Source: an uncultured Bradyrhizobium sp. (GTDB lineage: Bacteria > Pseudomonadota > Alphaproteobacteria > Rhizobiales > Xanthobacteraceae). Taken from it: DNA of 64,000 nucleotides. The position numbers and the translations under genes are program-made. The DNA is taken from positions 62,001-126,000 of the forward strand of contig NZ_CANSMR010000016.1 in NCBI RefSeq assembly GCF_947648125.1. Direction: 5' to 3'. The notes below the pieces were generated by a model that saw nothing but the letters and a program-made list of their open reading frames with translations, was not told the origin of the DNA and did not search any database. Positions 52,420-61,152 of the stretch are shown here, in pieces (positions within the stretch are counted from its first letter, which is position 1; each line of letters begins with the position of its first letter).

Positions 52420-53402
52420 AGATGCATCATCTTCTCCTCGTCATCGCCGCCGCGCTCTTTCTCGCGTCGCCCTCCCACGCGCAGATCGCCAAGGTTTACC
52501 GCATCGGTTTCCTAAGCCCGGGAGACTTTGCGCCGGGCACGAACTCCGGCAGGCTGACGGAAGAAATCTCTCGCCAACTTGCGCAAAGTGGCCTCACGGC
52601 CGGCGCCAATCTCGAGCTAGTCAAACGCGGGGCGGAGGGGCACCTTGAACGCCTGCCGGCGTTAGTTGCGGAACTGGTGGCGGCGAAGGTCGATGTCATC
52701 GTCACCTTCGGCTATCCAGTCGCGGAGGCGGCGAAGGAAGGCACGAGCACGATCCCCACCGTGATCTTCAGTGCCGGCGATCCGGTAAAGACGCATCTTG
52801 TCGCGAGCCTCAACCGACCGGGTGGCAACGTCACCGGCATTTCCGACGTAGCTGCCGAGCTCGCGCCAAAGCGCCTTGAATTGTTGAAGGAGGCAGCCCC
52901 CAAACTGCTTCGCGTGGCGATGCTTTGGAACGCCAATGATCTCGGGATGACGACGCGTTACGAGGCTTCGGCGGCGGCGGCCAATAAATTGGGCGTCACC
53001 GTCATGTCCTTCGGCGTGCGCGAGCCGGACGATTTCGGCGGCGCGTTCGAGGCGATGGAACGCGACAAGCCCGACGGCCTGTTGATGGTCGCCGATGCCC
53101 TCACATTTCTTAATCGCAAGCGCGTCTTCGACTTCGCCGCAGAGCACCGCCTGCCCGTGATCTATGAGACGAGTGTCTTTGCACACGATGGCGGCCTCAT
53201 GTCCTATGGCCCGGACGAGAACGAAGCCGCTGGGCGCGGCGCAAATCTTGTTCTGCGCGTCCTGAAAGGCGAGAAACCCGCCGATCTACCGCTCGAGCAG
53301 CCGACCCAGTTTCGCCTCGTCATCAACCTTAAGACAGCAAAGGCGCTTGGCCTCACTGTGTCGCCAGGCCTGCTGGTCGCCGCCGACGAGGTGATTGAAT
53401 AG
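52416..53402 (+). CDS. ABC_sub_bind (PF04392) periplasmic binding protein 2
   Basis: The 328-residue paralogue is co-translated with the previous gene (4-base overlap). A signal peptide (HHLLLVIAAALFLASPSHAQ) precedes KVYRIGFLSPGDF, NRPGGNVTGISDVAAELAPKR and LVINLKTAKALGLTVSPGLL. The two share most residues of the VxGxSD and APKRLEL blocks, so they are a tandem duplication. No membrane permease or ATPase is nearby. Binding of a small carboxylate or sugar is possible; the ligand cannot be read. Confidence 0.9.
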   Translation: MKMHHLLLVIAAALFLASPSHAQIAKVYRIGFLSPGDFAPGTNSGRLTEEISRQLAQSGLTAGANLELVKRGAEGHLERLPALVAELVAAKVDVIVTFGYPVAEAAKEGTSTIPTVIFSAGDPVKTHLVASLNRPGGNVTGISDVAAELAPKRLELLKEAAPKLLRVAMLWNANDLGMTTRYEASAAAANKLGVTVMSFGVREPDDFGGAFEAMERDKPDGLLMVADALTFLNRKRVFDFAAEHRLPVIYETSVFAHDGGLMSYGPDENEAAGRGANLVLRVLKGEKPADLPLEQPTQFRLVINLKTAKALGLTVSPGLLVAADEVIE

Positions 53403-53572
53403 GGCTGGTAATGCTGCGGTGCATGAGTCTCAAGTTGGCCCATTCGAGACATGCCAACTGCACCGAGCTGTGTCCGCATTCAGGGGCAATCCGGAAGGCA
53501 TGTTGCTCATGCTGAGTTCTTCTCAGTTTGACCCAACTCCGGCGTCCGGAAGACGTCGCGTTCGGGATGACG

Positions 53573-54823
53573 TCACCCCAATTCCATCCGCACGCCCTTA
53601 TTGCCATTGAGCAAGCGTCGCAGGTGAAAACCCGCCAGTGGATCATCCGCATTCGTACCGACCAGCGCCGCGAAGGCCGGCAGCGCGGCAATATCGCCGG
53701 CCTCGAGCTTCGCGAACGCCTGGGAATATTGCAACCTGCCCGGTTCTGCGAACGCCTCGGGCCCCAGCGGCTCGTAGGCGCGCAGCGGCTCGCTTCGCCC
53801 ACGCAGGATGAGGTCACCCACCGGTCTTCCCCGGAAGTTCCCGGCGGCATTTGCGACCGTCGCACTGGCGCAGATTCGCGTGCCCAAGGACTTGTTCGCA
53901 GCCTCCAGGCGCGCCGCGGTGTTGATGGTATCGCCATAGGCGGTGTAGTCGAAAAAGCGGCTACCACCGAAATTGCCGACCAGCGCCGGTCCGGCGTGAA
54001 CGCCGATCCGGGTAGCGCCGAAACAGACGCCCTTGCTCTTCCAGCGTCGGCGAAATTCCTCCGCCCAGGAATCGAGATCATGCGCACAGGCAATGGCGCG
54101 TGTGGCGTAGTCGGCCTGGTCGGAAGGTGCGTTGAACAGCACCTCGATCGCATCGCCGATCACCTTGGCGACCGTGCCCTCGTGTGCGAACACCGCGTCG
54201 GTCATGCCAGCGACATATTCATTGAGAAGGAGACCGAGCACCTCGGGTTCGGCAGCCTCGACCAGCGAGGTGAAGCCAGTGATGTCGGTGAAAATCACCG
54301 CAACGTCGCGCCACTGCACTTCCATCCCATCAGCCTCGCCGGCGCACGCAAGCCGGCTCGCGATCTGCGGCGAGAAATAGCGTGAGAGCGAGGCATGCGC
54401 CCGCTCGGCTTCCGCCTGACGGCGACGGGCCTCGCGCAGCGTCTCGACGTGGCGGAGGGTCTTGTCGATCGTGATCTCGAGATCGGAAAAATCGATCGGC
54501 TTGGTCACGAAATCGAACGCGCCGCGATTCATTGCGGTGCGGATATTGCTCATGTTGCCATAGGCCGAGACGATGATCGTCGATTTCTTGTCTTCCGTCG
54601 CCTGCAGCCTTTCGAGCAGCGATAGCCCGTCCATCCGTGGCATGTTGATATCGGAGATCACCATGTCGACATTCGGATTCAGCTCGAGCGATTGCAGCGC
54701 CTCCAGTCCGTCGTGAGCGAAGACAAAGCTCACCTCGCCCTCGCCGATCCGCTTGCGGAATTTCTGCAAGACCAGATCCTCGAGGTCGGGTTCGTCATCC
54801 ACGAAGAGTATCGTTGCCGTCAT
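53573..54823 (-). CDS. Response regulator with class III adenylate/guanylate cyclase output
   Basis: The 416-residue product has a receiver domain (DD9/10, phospho-acceptor D58, K108) and a C-terminal class III cyclase domain (VAVIFTDITGFTSLVEAAE, VIGDAIEVLFNAP, RIGVHAGPALVGNFGG, YTAYGDTINTAARLEAANK) joined by a coiled-coil linker (EARRRQAEAERAHASLS). It should turn phosphorylation into cAMP or cGMP. Its start overlaps the previous receiver gene in ATGA, so it is the last gene of the kinase operon. Confidence 0.93.
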   Translation of the reverse strand: MTATILFVDDEPDLEDLVLQKFRKRIGEGEVSFVFAHDGLEALQSLELNPNVDMVISDINMPRMDGLSLLERLQATEDKKSTIIVSAYGNMSNIRTAMNRGAFDFVTKPIDFSDLEITIDKTLRHVETLREARRRQAEAERAHASLSRYFSPQIASRLACAGEADGMEVQWRDVAVIFTDITGFTSLVEAAEPEVLGLLLNEYVAGMTDAVFAHEGTVAKVIGDAIEVLFNAPSDQADYATRAIACAHDLDSWAEEFRRRWKSKGVCFGATRIGVHAGPALVGNFGGSRFFDYTAYGDTINTAARLEAANKSLGTRICASATVANAAGNFRGRPVGDLILRGRSEPLRAYEPLGPEAFAEPGRLQYSQAFAKLEAGDIAALPAFAALVGTNADDPLAGFHLRRLLNGNKGVRMELG

Positions 54824-55203
54824 GCAGCCTGTCCAAGCCTGGTATCGATCTCCTCGCGCAGCAGCACGAAATCGATCGGTTTGGTCAAAAGTCCGACCGC
54901 TCCGCGCTCGATCGCCTTCCGCCGGGTTTCAGCGTCGCTATAGGCGGTGATCATGATCACCGGCACGTCGGGCCGCTCGGCGCGCAATTTTGGCAGCATC
55001 TCGAGCCCGCTCATGCCGGGCATGTTGATATCGGACAGGATCAGGATCAGCGGGGGTTCGCGAACCTCCACGGCTCGTTGCAGCGCTGCAACTGCGGATG
55101 GCACGAACTCCATCTGAAAGCGCCCTGCACGCAGATCGCGCCGGAACTGCTGACGGAACAGAAATTCGACGTCGGGTTCGTCGTCCACGACAAGAATGTA
55201 CAT
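54820..55203 (-). CDS. Single-domain response regulator
   Basis: The 127-residue product is a bare receiver domain, MYILVVDDEPDVEF, with D58 in SDINMPGMSGLEML and Lys in LLTKPIDF. It sits between the histidine kinase (stop 2 bases upstream) and the receiver-cyclase (4-base overlap), so all three are coupled. It may be an intermediate or a phosphate sink. ATG 55203 is chosen over a TTG at 55209. Confidence 0.92.
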   Translation of the reverse strand: MYILVVDDEPDVEFLFRQQFRRDLRAGRFQMEFVPSAVAALQRAVEVREPPLILILSDINMPGMSGLEMLPKLRAERPDVPVIMITAYSDAETRRKAIERGAVGLLTKPIDFVLLREEIDTRLGQAA

Positions 55204-55205
55204 GC

Positions 55206-58200
55206 TCAATTCGTGCCTCCGGCAATATCTTGCGCCGCCGCATCTCGCGGCAGCGTAATAATGAGTTCGGTGAACATGTTCAGTGCGGTATCGACTTCGA
55301 TCCTGCCATTGTGCTGTTTCACCACGATGTCGTGGCTGATCGATAGCCCAAGCCCGGTGCCCTCCCCCGGAGGCTTGGTGGTGAAGAAGGGATTGAACAT
55401 TTTCTCCTTCACGTCCGGCGGGATGCCCGCACCGTTGTCGCGAATCCGGATTTCCACCTTGTCGCCGAGATTCTTCGTGGCCGCCGTCAGTGTCGGCTCG
55501 AATGTTTCGCCGGCGCTCCCCTTGCGCTTGGCCGCGGCGTAGAAACCGTTCGAGATCAGGTTGAGGAGGACGCGGGTAATCTCCTGCGGATAGAGGTCGA
55601 TCATGCCGGCCGTCGCATCGAGGTCGCGCTGGATCTTGACGTTGAATCCCGGCTTTTCGGCACGCACGCCGTGATAGGCGAGGTTGAGGCTCTCTTCCAC
55701 GAGCGCATTGATGTCGGCAAGACGATGCTCGCCTGATCCCTCGCGTGAATGCAGCAGCATGTTCTTCACGATCGAGTCGGCCCGCTTGCCGTGCTGCACG
55801 ACCTTCTCCAGGTTACGCTTGAGCATCCGCGTGAGTTCATCGATCTCCCCGCGCGCCTTCGCGTCCAGGGTGATGTCCTTGAGCAATTCGTTCAACTCGT
55901 CGACCAATTCTCCTGACAGTGCCGAGAAGTTGTTGACGAAGTTGAGCGGGTTCTTGATCTCATGGGCGATGCCGGCGGTAAGCTGGCCGAGCGACGCCAG
56001 TTTCTCGGTCTGGATCAAGCGCCCCTGCGCGGTGCGCAATTCGTCGAGCGATTTCGACAGCTCTTTGGTGCGTTTGCGCAATTCGCTCAGCAGACGCGCG
56101 TTCTCGATGGCGATCACAGCCTGATTGGCGAAGTTCGCTACGAGATCCGTCTGCTTGTCTGTGAAGGTCTTCACCTCCTGACGGAAAATCGTGATCGAGC
56201 CGATCAGTACGTCCTCCTTCAGCATCGGCACGATGGCAAGGGTACGCGCCCCGCCGAGATCGGCCAGCGCACGAACGGCGGCGTGGCCTTCGATGTAGGG
56301 TGGCTGCATCCTGAGATCGTCGATGTGAACGGTCTGGCGCGTCCGCTCCAGCGCGCTGAGCCCACTCTCCGGATGCGGACGAAACAGCTTGTGGAGCTGG
56401 GCGTCTACATAGGTCCGTGGCGCATTGCAAAGCGCGACAGTCCGAAAGGCGCCGTCCTCGTAAAGCGTCATGGCGCCAAAGCTGGCGCCACAGATGCGCA
56501 CCGCGTTCTCCAGCACCTTGCGGAACACCGGCTCGAGCTCGCCTGCGGACGAACTGATGGTCTCCAGCACTTCCGATGTTGCCGTCTGTTGTTCAAGCGA
56601 TTCCTGCAGGGCGGAGGTTCGAGCCTGAACCTCTTCGAACAGACGCGCGTTTTCGATCGCGATGACGGCTTGGTCGGCGAAGGTCTGCACCAGGTCGATC
56701 TGGCGGGAGGTAAACGGCTGGACTTGCGAGCGCACGAGCGAAAACGCGCCGATCGGAGTCCCCTGCCGAAGCAGGGGCACCCCCAGCGTCGTGCGATAGC
56801 CGCCCAATTCCTGGTACTCCAGTGCACTGTAGTCCTGATCGGCAAGCACGTCCGGGGCGTGAACTGCCCGCCTCTCCAAAATCGCCCGGCCCGTTATGGT
56901 GCTTGGGTCGGGCGTGATGGGATGCTGCCGGGCATATTCCACGAAATCTGCCGTGAACCCGCTATTGGCGGCTATCCGATATGCATCGCCATCGCTCTGG
57001 AAGATCAAGCCCTTGTCGGCGTTGCACAGACGGGCAGCGGAGGAAACCAGCGTGTCAAGCACGGCAGTCAAGTCGAACGCCGAGCGGCTGATGACCTTGA
57101 GCACGTCGGAGGTCGCGGTCTGCACCTGCAGCGTCTCCTGCAGTTCCGCTGTGCGCTGCTCGACCTTGTGCTCCAGGTCGGTGTAGGACTCCTGCAAGCG
57201 CGCGCCCATGTCGTTGAACTGGTTGGCAAGCCCCTCGAGTTCGTCGCCGGTCCTAATCGAGATGCGCTGGGTGAAGTCACCGCCGCCGATACGCTCGGCG
57301 CCGACGCGCAATGCCTGGATCGGGCCGACCATGCGGCGCGCCAGGAAGATTCCGGCGAGCACCGCGAAGATCGATGCCGCCAGCAATACGATCGCGAGGC
57401 GTTGCAGCGCCGCGTAAAGCGACGCATAGGCCTCATCGACCGGCAGTTCGACGAACATGGTCCAGCGTAGCGGGCTGATCGGGGCGGAAGCCGTCAATAC
57501 CTCCTGGCCCTGGATATTCCTGGCCCCCGCAACGTCATCGATGACGCCGCCGTTAGCCAGTGCAGCCTGCACCTGGGCTAGCTTGGACATGTCGGTGTTG
57601 CGCAGGACCAGACTGATGTCGGGATGCGCAATCAGCTTTCCTTGCGCGCCGACGACATAGGCGCGGCCGTGCTCGCCGACCCTGATTTGGGAGACCACCT
57701 CCCGGATCAGCTTCAGATTGACCTCCGCAATGCTGACGCCGGCGTCCTTGCGTGTACCGGCGACAGCGAGCGTCATGTACGGCTCGGATTCCCTGTGGAA
57801 GTACACCGGCCCGTAATAGACCTTGTGCGCAAGGGCCTCGGTGAATTTCGGCTCGTTCGAAAGATCAACGCCGCTGTCGAACACATTCATGGCAAGGCGC
57901 GAGACCCTCAGTCGCTCCTTGCCGCTGGAATCGACCTGAGCTAGCTCTGCGACGGCGGGTACCTGGTGCAATAGCCGCAACGCGTCGAACCGGCGTTGCT
58001 CGATCGAGCCGTCCGACCAGGGCAATTGCGTGGTCCAGCCGAGCTGGCTCTCGATTTCCTTGATGAACTGACTGATCTTGCCGGCCGCCGCCACGGCTTG
58101 CTCATGCTGGAGACGGATCAACGCCGCCTTGTGCTCCCGATAGTAGAAGACGACCTCGAAAATCCCGTTCGACAGCAGCGCCACACCAACGACCGCGACA

Positions 58201-58337
58201 AAGAGCGCGACATATTTGATGAAGAGCCGGCTACGGGTCCTCCGTCCCGATGCGGTCGAGGGCTGCGCTACATCTCCGGCTGGCAACGGCGCCAGCACTG
58301 GGGCCTGCGGCGTATCGGAGCGCGAGCAAATGGTCAT
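55206..58337 (-). CDS. Hybrid-input sensor histidine kinase (Cache-HAMP-GAF-GAF)
   Basis: The 1043-residue kinase has a membrane helix (residues ~38-60), a large periplasmic Cache-type sensor (~70-300), a second helix, HAMP, two GAF domains (~430-575, ~620-765), a coiled linker, then the HisKA H-box GQLTAGIAHEIKNPLNF and an HATPase domain (IRDNGAGIPPDVKEKMFNPF, GTGLGLSISHDIV). It phosphorylates the two downstream receivers. GGCGGAG precedes the ATG. A second frame over its N-terminus is open (see findings). Confidence 0.94.
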   Translation of the reverse strand: MTICSRSDTPQAPVLAPLPAGDVAQPSTASGRRTRSRLFIKYVALFVAVVGVALLSNGIFEVVFYYREHKAALIRLQHEQAVAAAGKISQFIKEIESQLGWTTQLPWSDGSIEQRRFDALRLLHQVPAVAELAQVDSSGKERLRVSRLAMNVFDSGVDLSNEPKFTEALAHKVYYGPVYFHRESEPYMTLAVAGTRKDAGVSIAEVNLKLIREVVSQIRVGEHGRAYVVGAQGKLIAHPDISLVLRNTDMSKLAQVQAALANGGVIDDVAGARNIQGQEVLTASAPISPLRWTMFVELPVDEAYASLYAALQRLAIVLLAASIFAVLAGIFLARRMVGPIQALRVGAERIGGGDFTQRISIRTGDELEGLANQFNDMGARLQESYTDLEHKVEQRTAELQETLQVQTATSDVLKVISRSAFDLTAVLDTLVSSAARLCNADKGLIFQSDGDAYRIAANSGFTADFVEYARQHPITPDPSTITGRAILERRAVHAPDVLADQDYSALEYQELGGYRTTLGVPLLRQGTPIGAFSLVRSQVQPFTSRQIDLVQTFADQAVIAIENARLFEEVQARTSALQESLEQQTATSEVLETISSSAGELEPVFRKVLENAVRICGASFGAMTLYEDGAFRTVALCNAPRTYVDAQLHKLFRPHPESGLSALERTRQTVHIDDLRMQPPYIEGHAAVRALADLGGARTLAIVPMLKEDVLIGSITIFRQEVKTFTDKQTDLVANFANQAVIAIENARLLSELRKRTKELSKSLDELRTAQGRLIQTEKLASLGQLTAGIAHEIKNPLNFVNNFSALSGELVDELNELLKDITLDAKARGEIDELTRMLKRNLEKVVQHGKRADSIVKNMLLHSREGSGEHRLADINALVEESLNLAYHGVRAEKPGFNVKIQRDLDATAGMIDLYPQEITRVLLNLISNGFYAAAKRKGSAGETFEPTLTAATKNLGDKVEIRIRDNGAGIPPDVKEKMFNPFFTTKPPGEGTGLGLSISHDIVVKQHNGRIEVDTALNMFTELIITLPRDAAAQDIAGGTN

Positions 58338-58794
58338 CTCCGCCCTTTTTTAGCAAGAAGGCCTCATCTTGTCTCTTGCTGTGCAGTGCGGGAGGACAGA
58401 ATTGCACGGGCTGGCCCGAAAGCTGAAGCGCATCAGCAATCGCATCACCTGCTCCGGTAAACAGCGTGAAGCATTTCTGACCGGCTGCGCAGCATTCGCC
58501 CGCGATATGCAAGGCATCCAATTCCAATAATAGCCCCACCCACTCAGGCCGGTTTTAAAGGAGTAGCCCGGAATTGACTGACACGTGGCCAAAGCAGTGC
58601 TTTGACCAACTCGGCAACAGTGTCCTTGTTTCCCGCCGTCTTGTCCGCTTCAATCCAGGAGGGAGATCGGACTAAAGCTCGGGCGGTCTCGTAGGAGCGG
58701 GTTTGACCCAACAGAGACATGAGCGGGCTGCTCTTGCTGCTATGCGGCCCTAAACTGCCATACCTCGCATCATCCTAGGGTTGGGGTTAACACG
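58338..58794. other. Intergenic region between divergent genes
   Basis: These 457 bases separate the kinase operon from the next ABC_sub_bind gene. I see a Cys-rich open frame on the minus strand (58231-58539) of uncertain status. The segment 58697-58790, with GTTTGACCCAACAGAGACATGAG, resembles one at 53525-53550 after the earlier paralogue. No tRNA or clear terminator is seen. Confidence 0.4.
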
Positions 58795-59778
58795 ATGAAG
58801 CGGCGCCAGTTCATTGCGATGCTCGGCAGCGTAGCAGCGTGGCCACTCGCGGCGAGAGCGCAGCAGCCGACCGCGCAACCGTCGATCGGATTCCTCAGCA
58901 CGCGCTCGCCCGAGGAAGCCGCGATTCACACCGGTGCCTTTCGTCGCGGCCTCGAAGAAATGGGTTTTGCCGAGGGGCGTACCGTTGCCGTTGAGTACCG
59001 CTGGGCAAGGGGCGATTATAGCCAACTACCGGCTTTTGCCGCCGACCTGCTCAGCCGACCGCTTTCGCTGATAGTTGCGACAGGCGATCCGGCAGCACAC
59101 GCAGCCAAGGCGGCGGACGTCGCGGTCCCGCTCGTCTTTGTCGTTGGCCAGGACCCGGTGCAATCGGGTCTAGTCGCGAGCATGAACCGGCCGGGTATGG
59201 CCACGGGCGTCAACTTCTTCACGGGTGATCTGGGCGGCAAGCGGCTGGAGTTTCTCTGCGCGATGGTTCCGTCAGCGCGCCTTGTGGGGCTGCTGCTCAA
59301 TCCGAGTTTCGGAGCCCAAGCGGTCGATCAATTTCGGCGGTCGGTAGCCAGCGCAGCCCAGCTGCTTGGCCGCGAGCTGGTCGTGCAGGAAGCGGCCACA
59401 GATGCCGAGATCGACGCCGGATTTACGCTGCTGGTTAAAGCGGGCGTCACCGCACTGTTGGTGCAGAACGATCCATTCTTCGACTCTCGGCGTAGCCAGA
59501 TCGTGGCGCTGTCGTCTCGTCACCGGCTGCCCGGCATTTTTCACATCCGGGAGTTCCCGGCGAATGGCGGGCTAATGAGCTATGGCGCGAGCCTCGCCGA
59601 TACTTACCGCCAGGTCGGCGTGTATGCCGGCAAGATTCTGCGCGGCGCTAAGCCGGACGACCTTCCAGTCCTGCGGCCGACGAAGTTCGAACTGGTCATC
59701 AATATGCGGACCGCAAGGACGCTTGGCCTTGCCGTACCACAACCCATTCTCATTGCCGCCGACGAGCTGATCGAATGA
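58795..59778 (+). CDS. ABC_sub_bind (PF04392) periplasmic binding protein 3
   Basis: The 327-residue product has a TAT-like signal (MKRRQFIAMLGSVAAWPLAA) and the family pattern PSIGFLSTRSPEEAAIHTGA, LSRPLSLIVATGDPAAHAA, MNRPGMATGVNFFTG and the C-terminal FELVINMRTARTLGLAVPQP. It is more diverged from the two at 51433 and 52416 than they are from each other. No transporter components are adjacent. GGGTTGGGGTTAAC precedes the ATG. Confidence 0.9.
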   Translation: MKRRQFIAMLGSVAAWPLAARAQQPTAQPSIGFLSTRSPEEAAIHTGAFRRGLEEMGFAEGRTVAVEYRWARGDYSQLPAFAADLLSRPLSLIVATGDPAAHAAKAADVAVPLVFVVGQDPVQSGLVASMNRPGMATGVNFFTGDLGGKRLEFLCAMVPSARLVGLLLNPSFGAQAVDQFRRSVASAAQLLGRELVVQEAATDAEIDAGFTLLVKAGVTALLVQNDPFFDSRRSQIVALSSRHRLPGIFHIREFPANGGLMSYGASLADTYRQVGVYAGKILRGAKPDDLPVLRPTKFELVINMRTARTLGLAVPQPILIAADELIE

Positions 59779-59809
59779 GGACGGCACGACCTGTCCAGTA
59801 ATGGTCCCT

Positions 59810-60108
59810 TAGCCGACATTCATCCAGACCGGCTTCCATGTCGCCTTTATGAAGGCGGAGCGGACGCGGATCTTATGAGAATGCGCCCTTTCGCGGATGC
59901 CACCAGCGTCCACCGATCACGACGCCTTCGGATACGATCTTGCGATCGCCGGTCAGGTGTTCGCCGACCACGTCGACATAGTCGAACTGCCCTTCCCTGA
60001 GCATCGCGCGCGGTCTTGAAGGCGAACGAGCCCTTGCCATGGCCAATGTCGAACAGCACGCCGCGCTCTCGCGCCTCCAGCACCACCTTCTTCACCGCGC
60101 CCTGCGCG
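59810..60108 (-). pseudogene. Decayed partial copy of the amidohydrolase 3' end
   Basis: Almost all of this matches the 3' end of the intact gene at 61153-62292 and its flank (61076-61265, then 61491-61600). A 225-base stretch is missing at 60000/60001, joined through a 2-base GA match, and two further bases are lost just after (60010/60011), so the frame is broken. The lost stop codon is also changed. It abuts the SDR stop at 60110. Confidence 0.85.
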
Positions 60109-60109
60109 C

Positions 60110-60963
60110 TTAACGTTTCGGGTTGCGCCCGCGGATGTGGTCAAAGCCTTGCTTGATTGCGGCGAAGCGCGCGTCGACCATCGGCTCGAATTCGAGGTCG
60201 GTGAAGATATAGGGCCAGTCGTTTTCGACGCCTTCGCGGACGAGTTCACCGACATACATGGGATCGATGCCCTGAGAGACGCGTTCGCGGATCAGATTGA
60301 TCCGCTCGGCAAGCGGGCCCGAAGTCGGCATGGCGCGGACCGCCCCCTCGAAGCGCTTGGGCAGGTTGCGCCCTGAGTTCACGATTTGAGTGCGGATGAA
60401 CCCGGGACACAGCACCGATACGCCAATCCCGCGCGGCGCGAGTTCAGGCCGCAGGCCTTCGGACAGCGCGACTACGCCATACTTTGAAACGTTGTATGCA
60501 GTGCTCCCCCTGAAATAAGGCCAGCGAGCGAGGCTGTGGAGACGATGTGTCCACCCTCGCCATGCTGCTCGATCAATGGCCCGAAAATCTCGATCCCCCA
60601 AATGGTCGCCATCAGGTTGACGCCCAGGGTCCAATTCCACGACGCCTCGGTCCAGGTGCCATACGGCCCACCGCCGCCGACGCCCGCGTTATTGACGAGG
60701 ATATGCACCTTGCCGTAGCGGGCAGTCGTGGTTTCGGCGGCGGCGGCAAGTTCGGCTTTGAGCGAGACGTCCGCTTTCACGCCGTCGACATCGACGTTGG
60801 TGAGCCTCAGTTGCTCGAGCGCCGCGGACAGAGCCGCTTCTTCGATATCGCAAAGCATGACTTTCACCCCCGCTTGGGCGAGAGCGGTCGCGATCCCCAA
60901 TCCAATGCCTGACGCCGCACCGGTGACGAACGCGGTCTTTCCAGCGAGTTCCTTCACGCGCAT
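60110..60963 (-). pseudogene. Short-chain dehydrogenase with a frameshift
   Basis: The gene has an SDR plan: cofactor motif TGAASGIGLGIATAL, VNNAGVGGGGPYG and the active-site YNVSKYGVVALSE. These are in two frames, broken after GGHIVSTASLAGLISGG at a run of five C (60506-60510); six would restore a 284-residue frame. ATG 60963 follows GGGGAGA. It is either a recent pseudogene or a sequencing error. It lies between two copies of the amidohydrolase 3' end, so it may have been carried in by recombination. Confidence 0.82.
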
Positions 60964-61152
60964 TCTCCCCGTGCAAGCGGACTCCGTCGTCCCAAGACGA
61001 CAAGTGTCACCGGACGCCATATGACCGCACATTTAAGCGATTGGGAAGTGTGCGGGATATACGCTCCTGGCCCTAGGCCGACATTCATCCAAACCGGCTT
61101 CGATGTCGCCTTTATGAAGGCAAAGCGGACGCGGGTCTTGTGAGTACGCGCC

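Noticed and set aside
60110-60640. Separate SDR gene in the lower frame
   Set aside because: It carries only the catalytic half; with the upper frame it makes one SDR, so they are annotated as one frameshifted gene.
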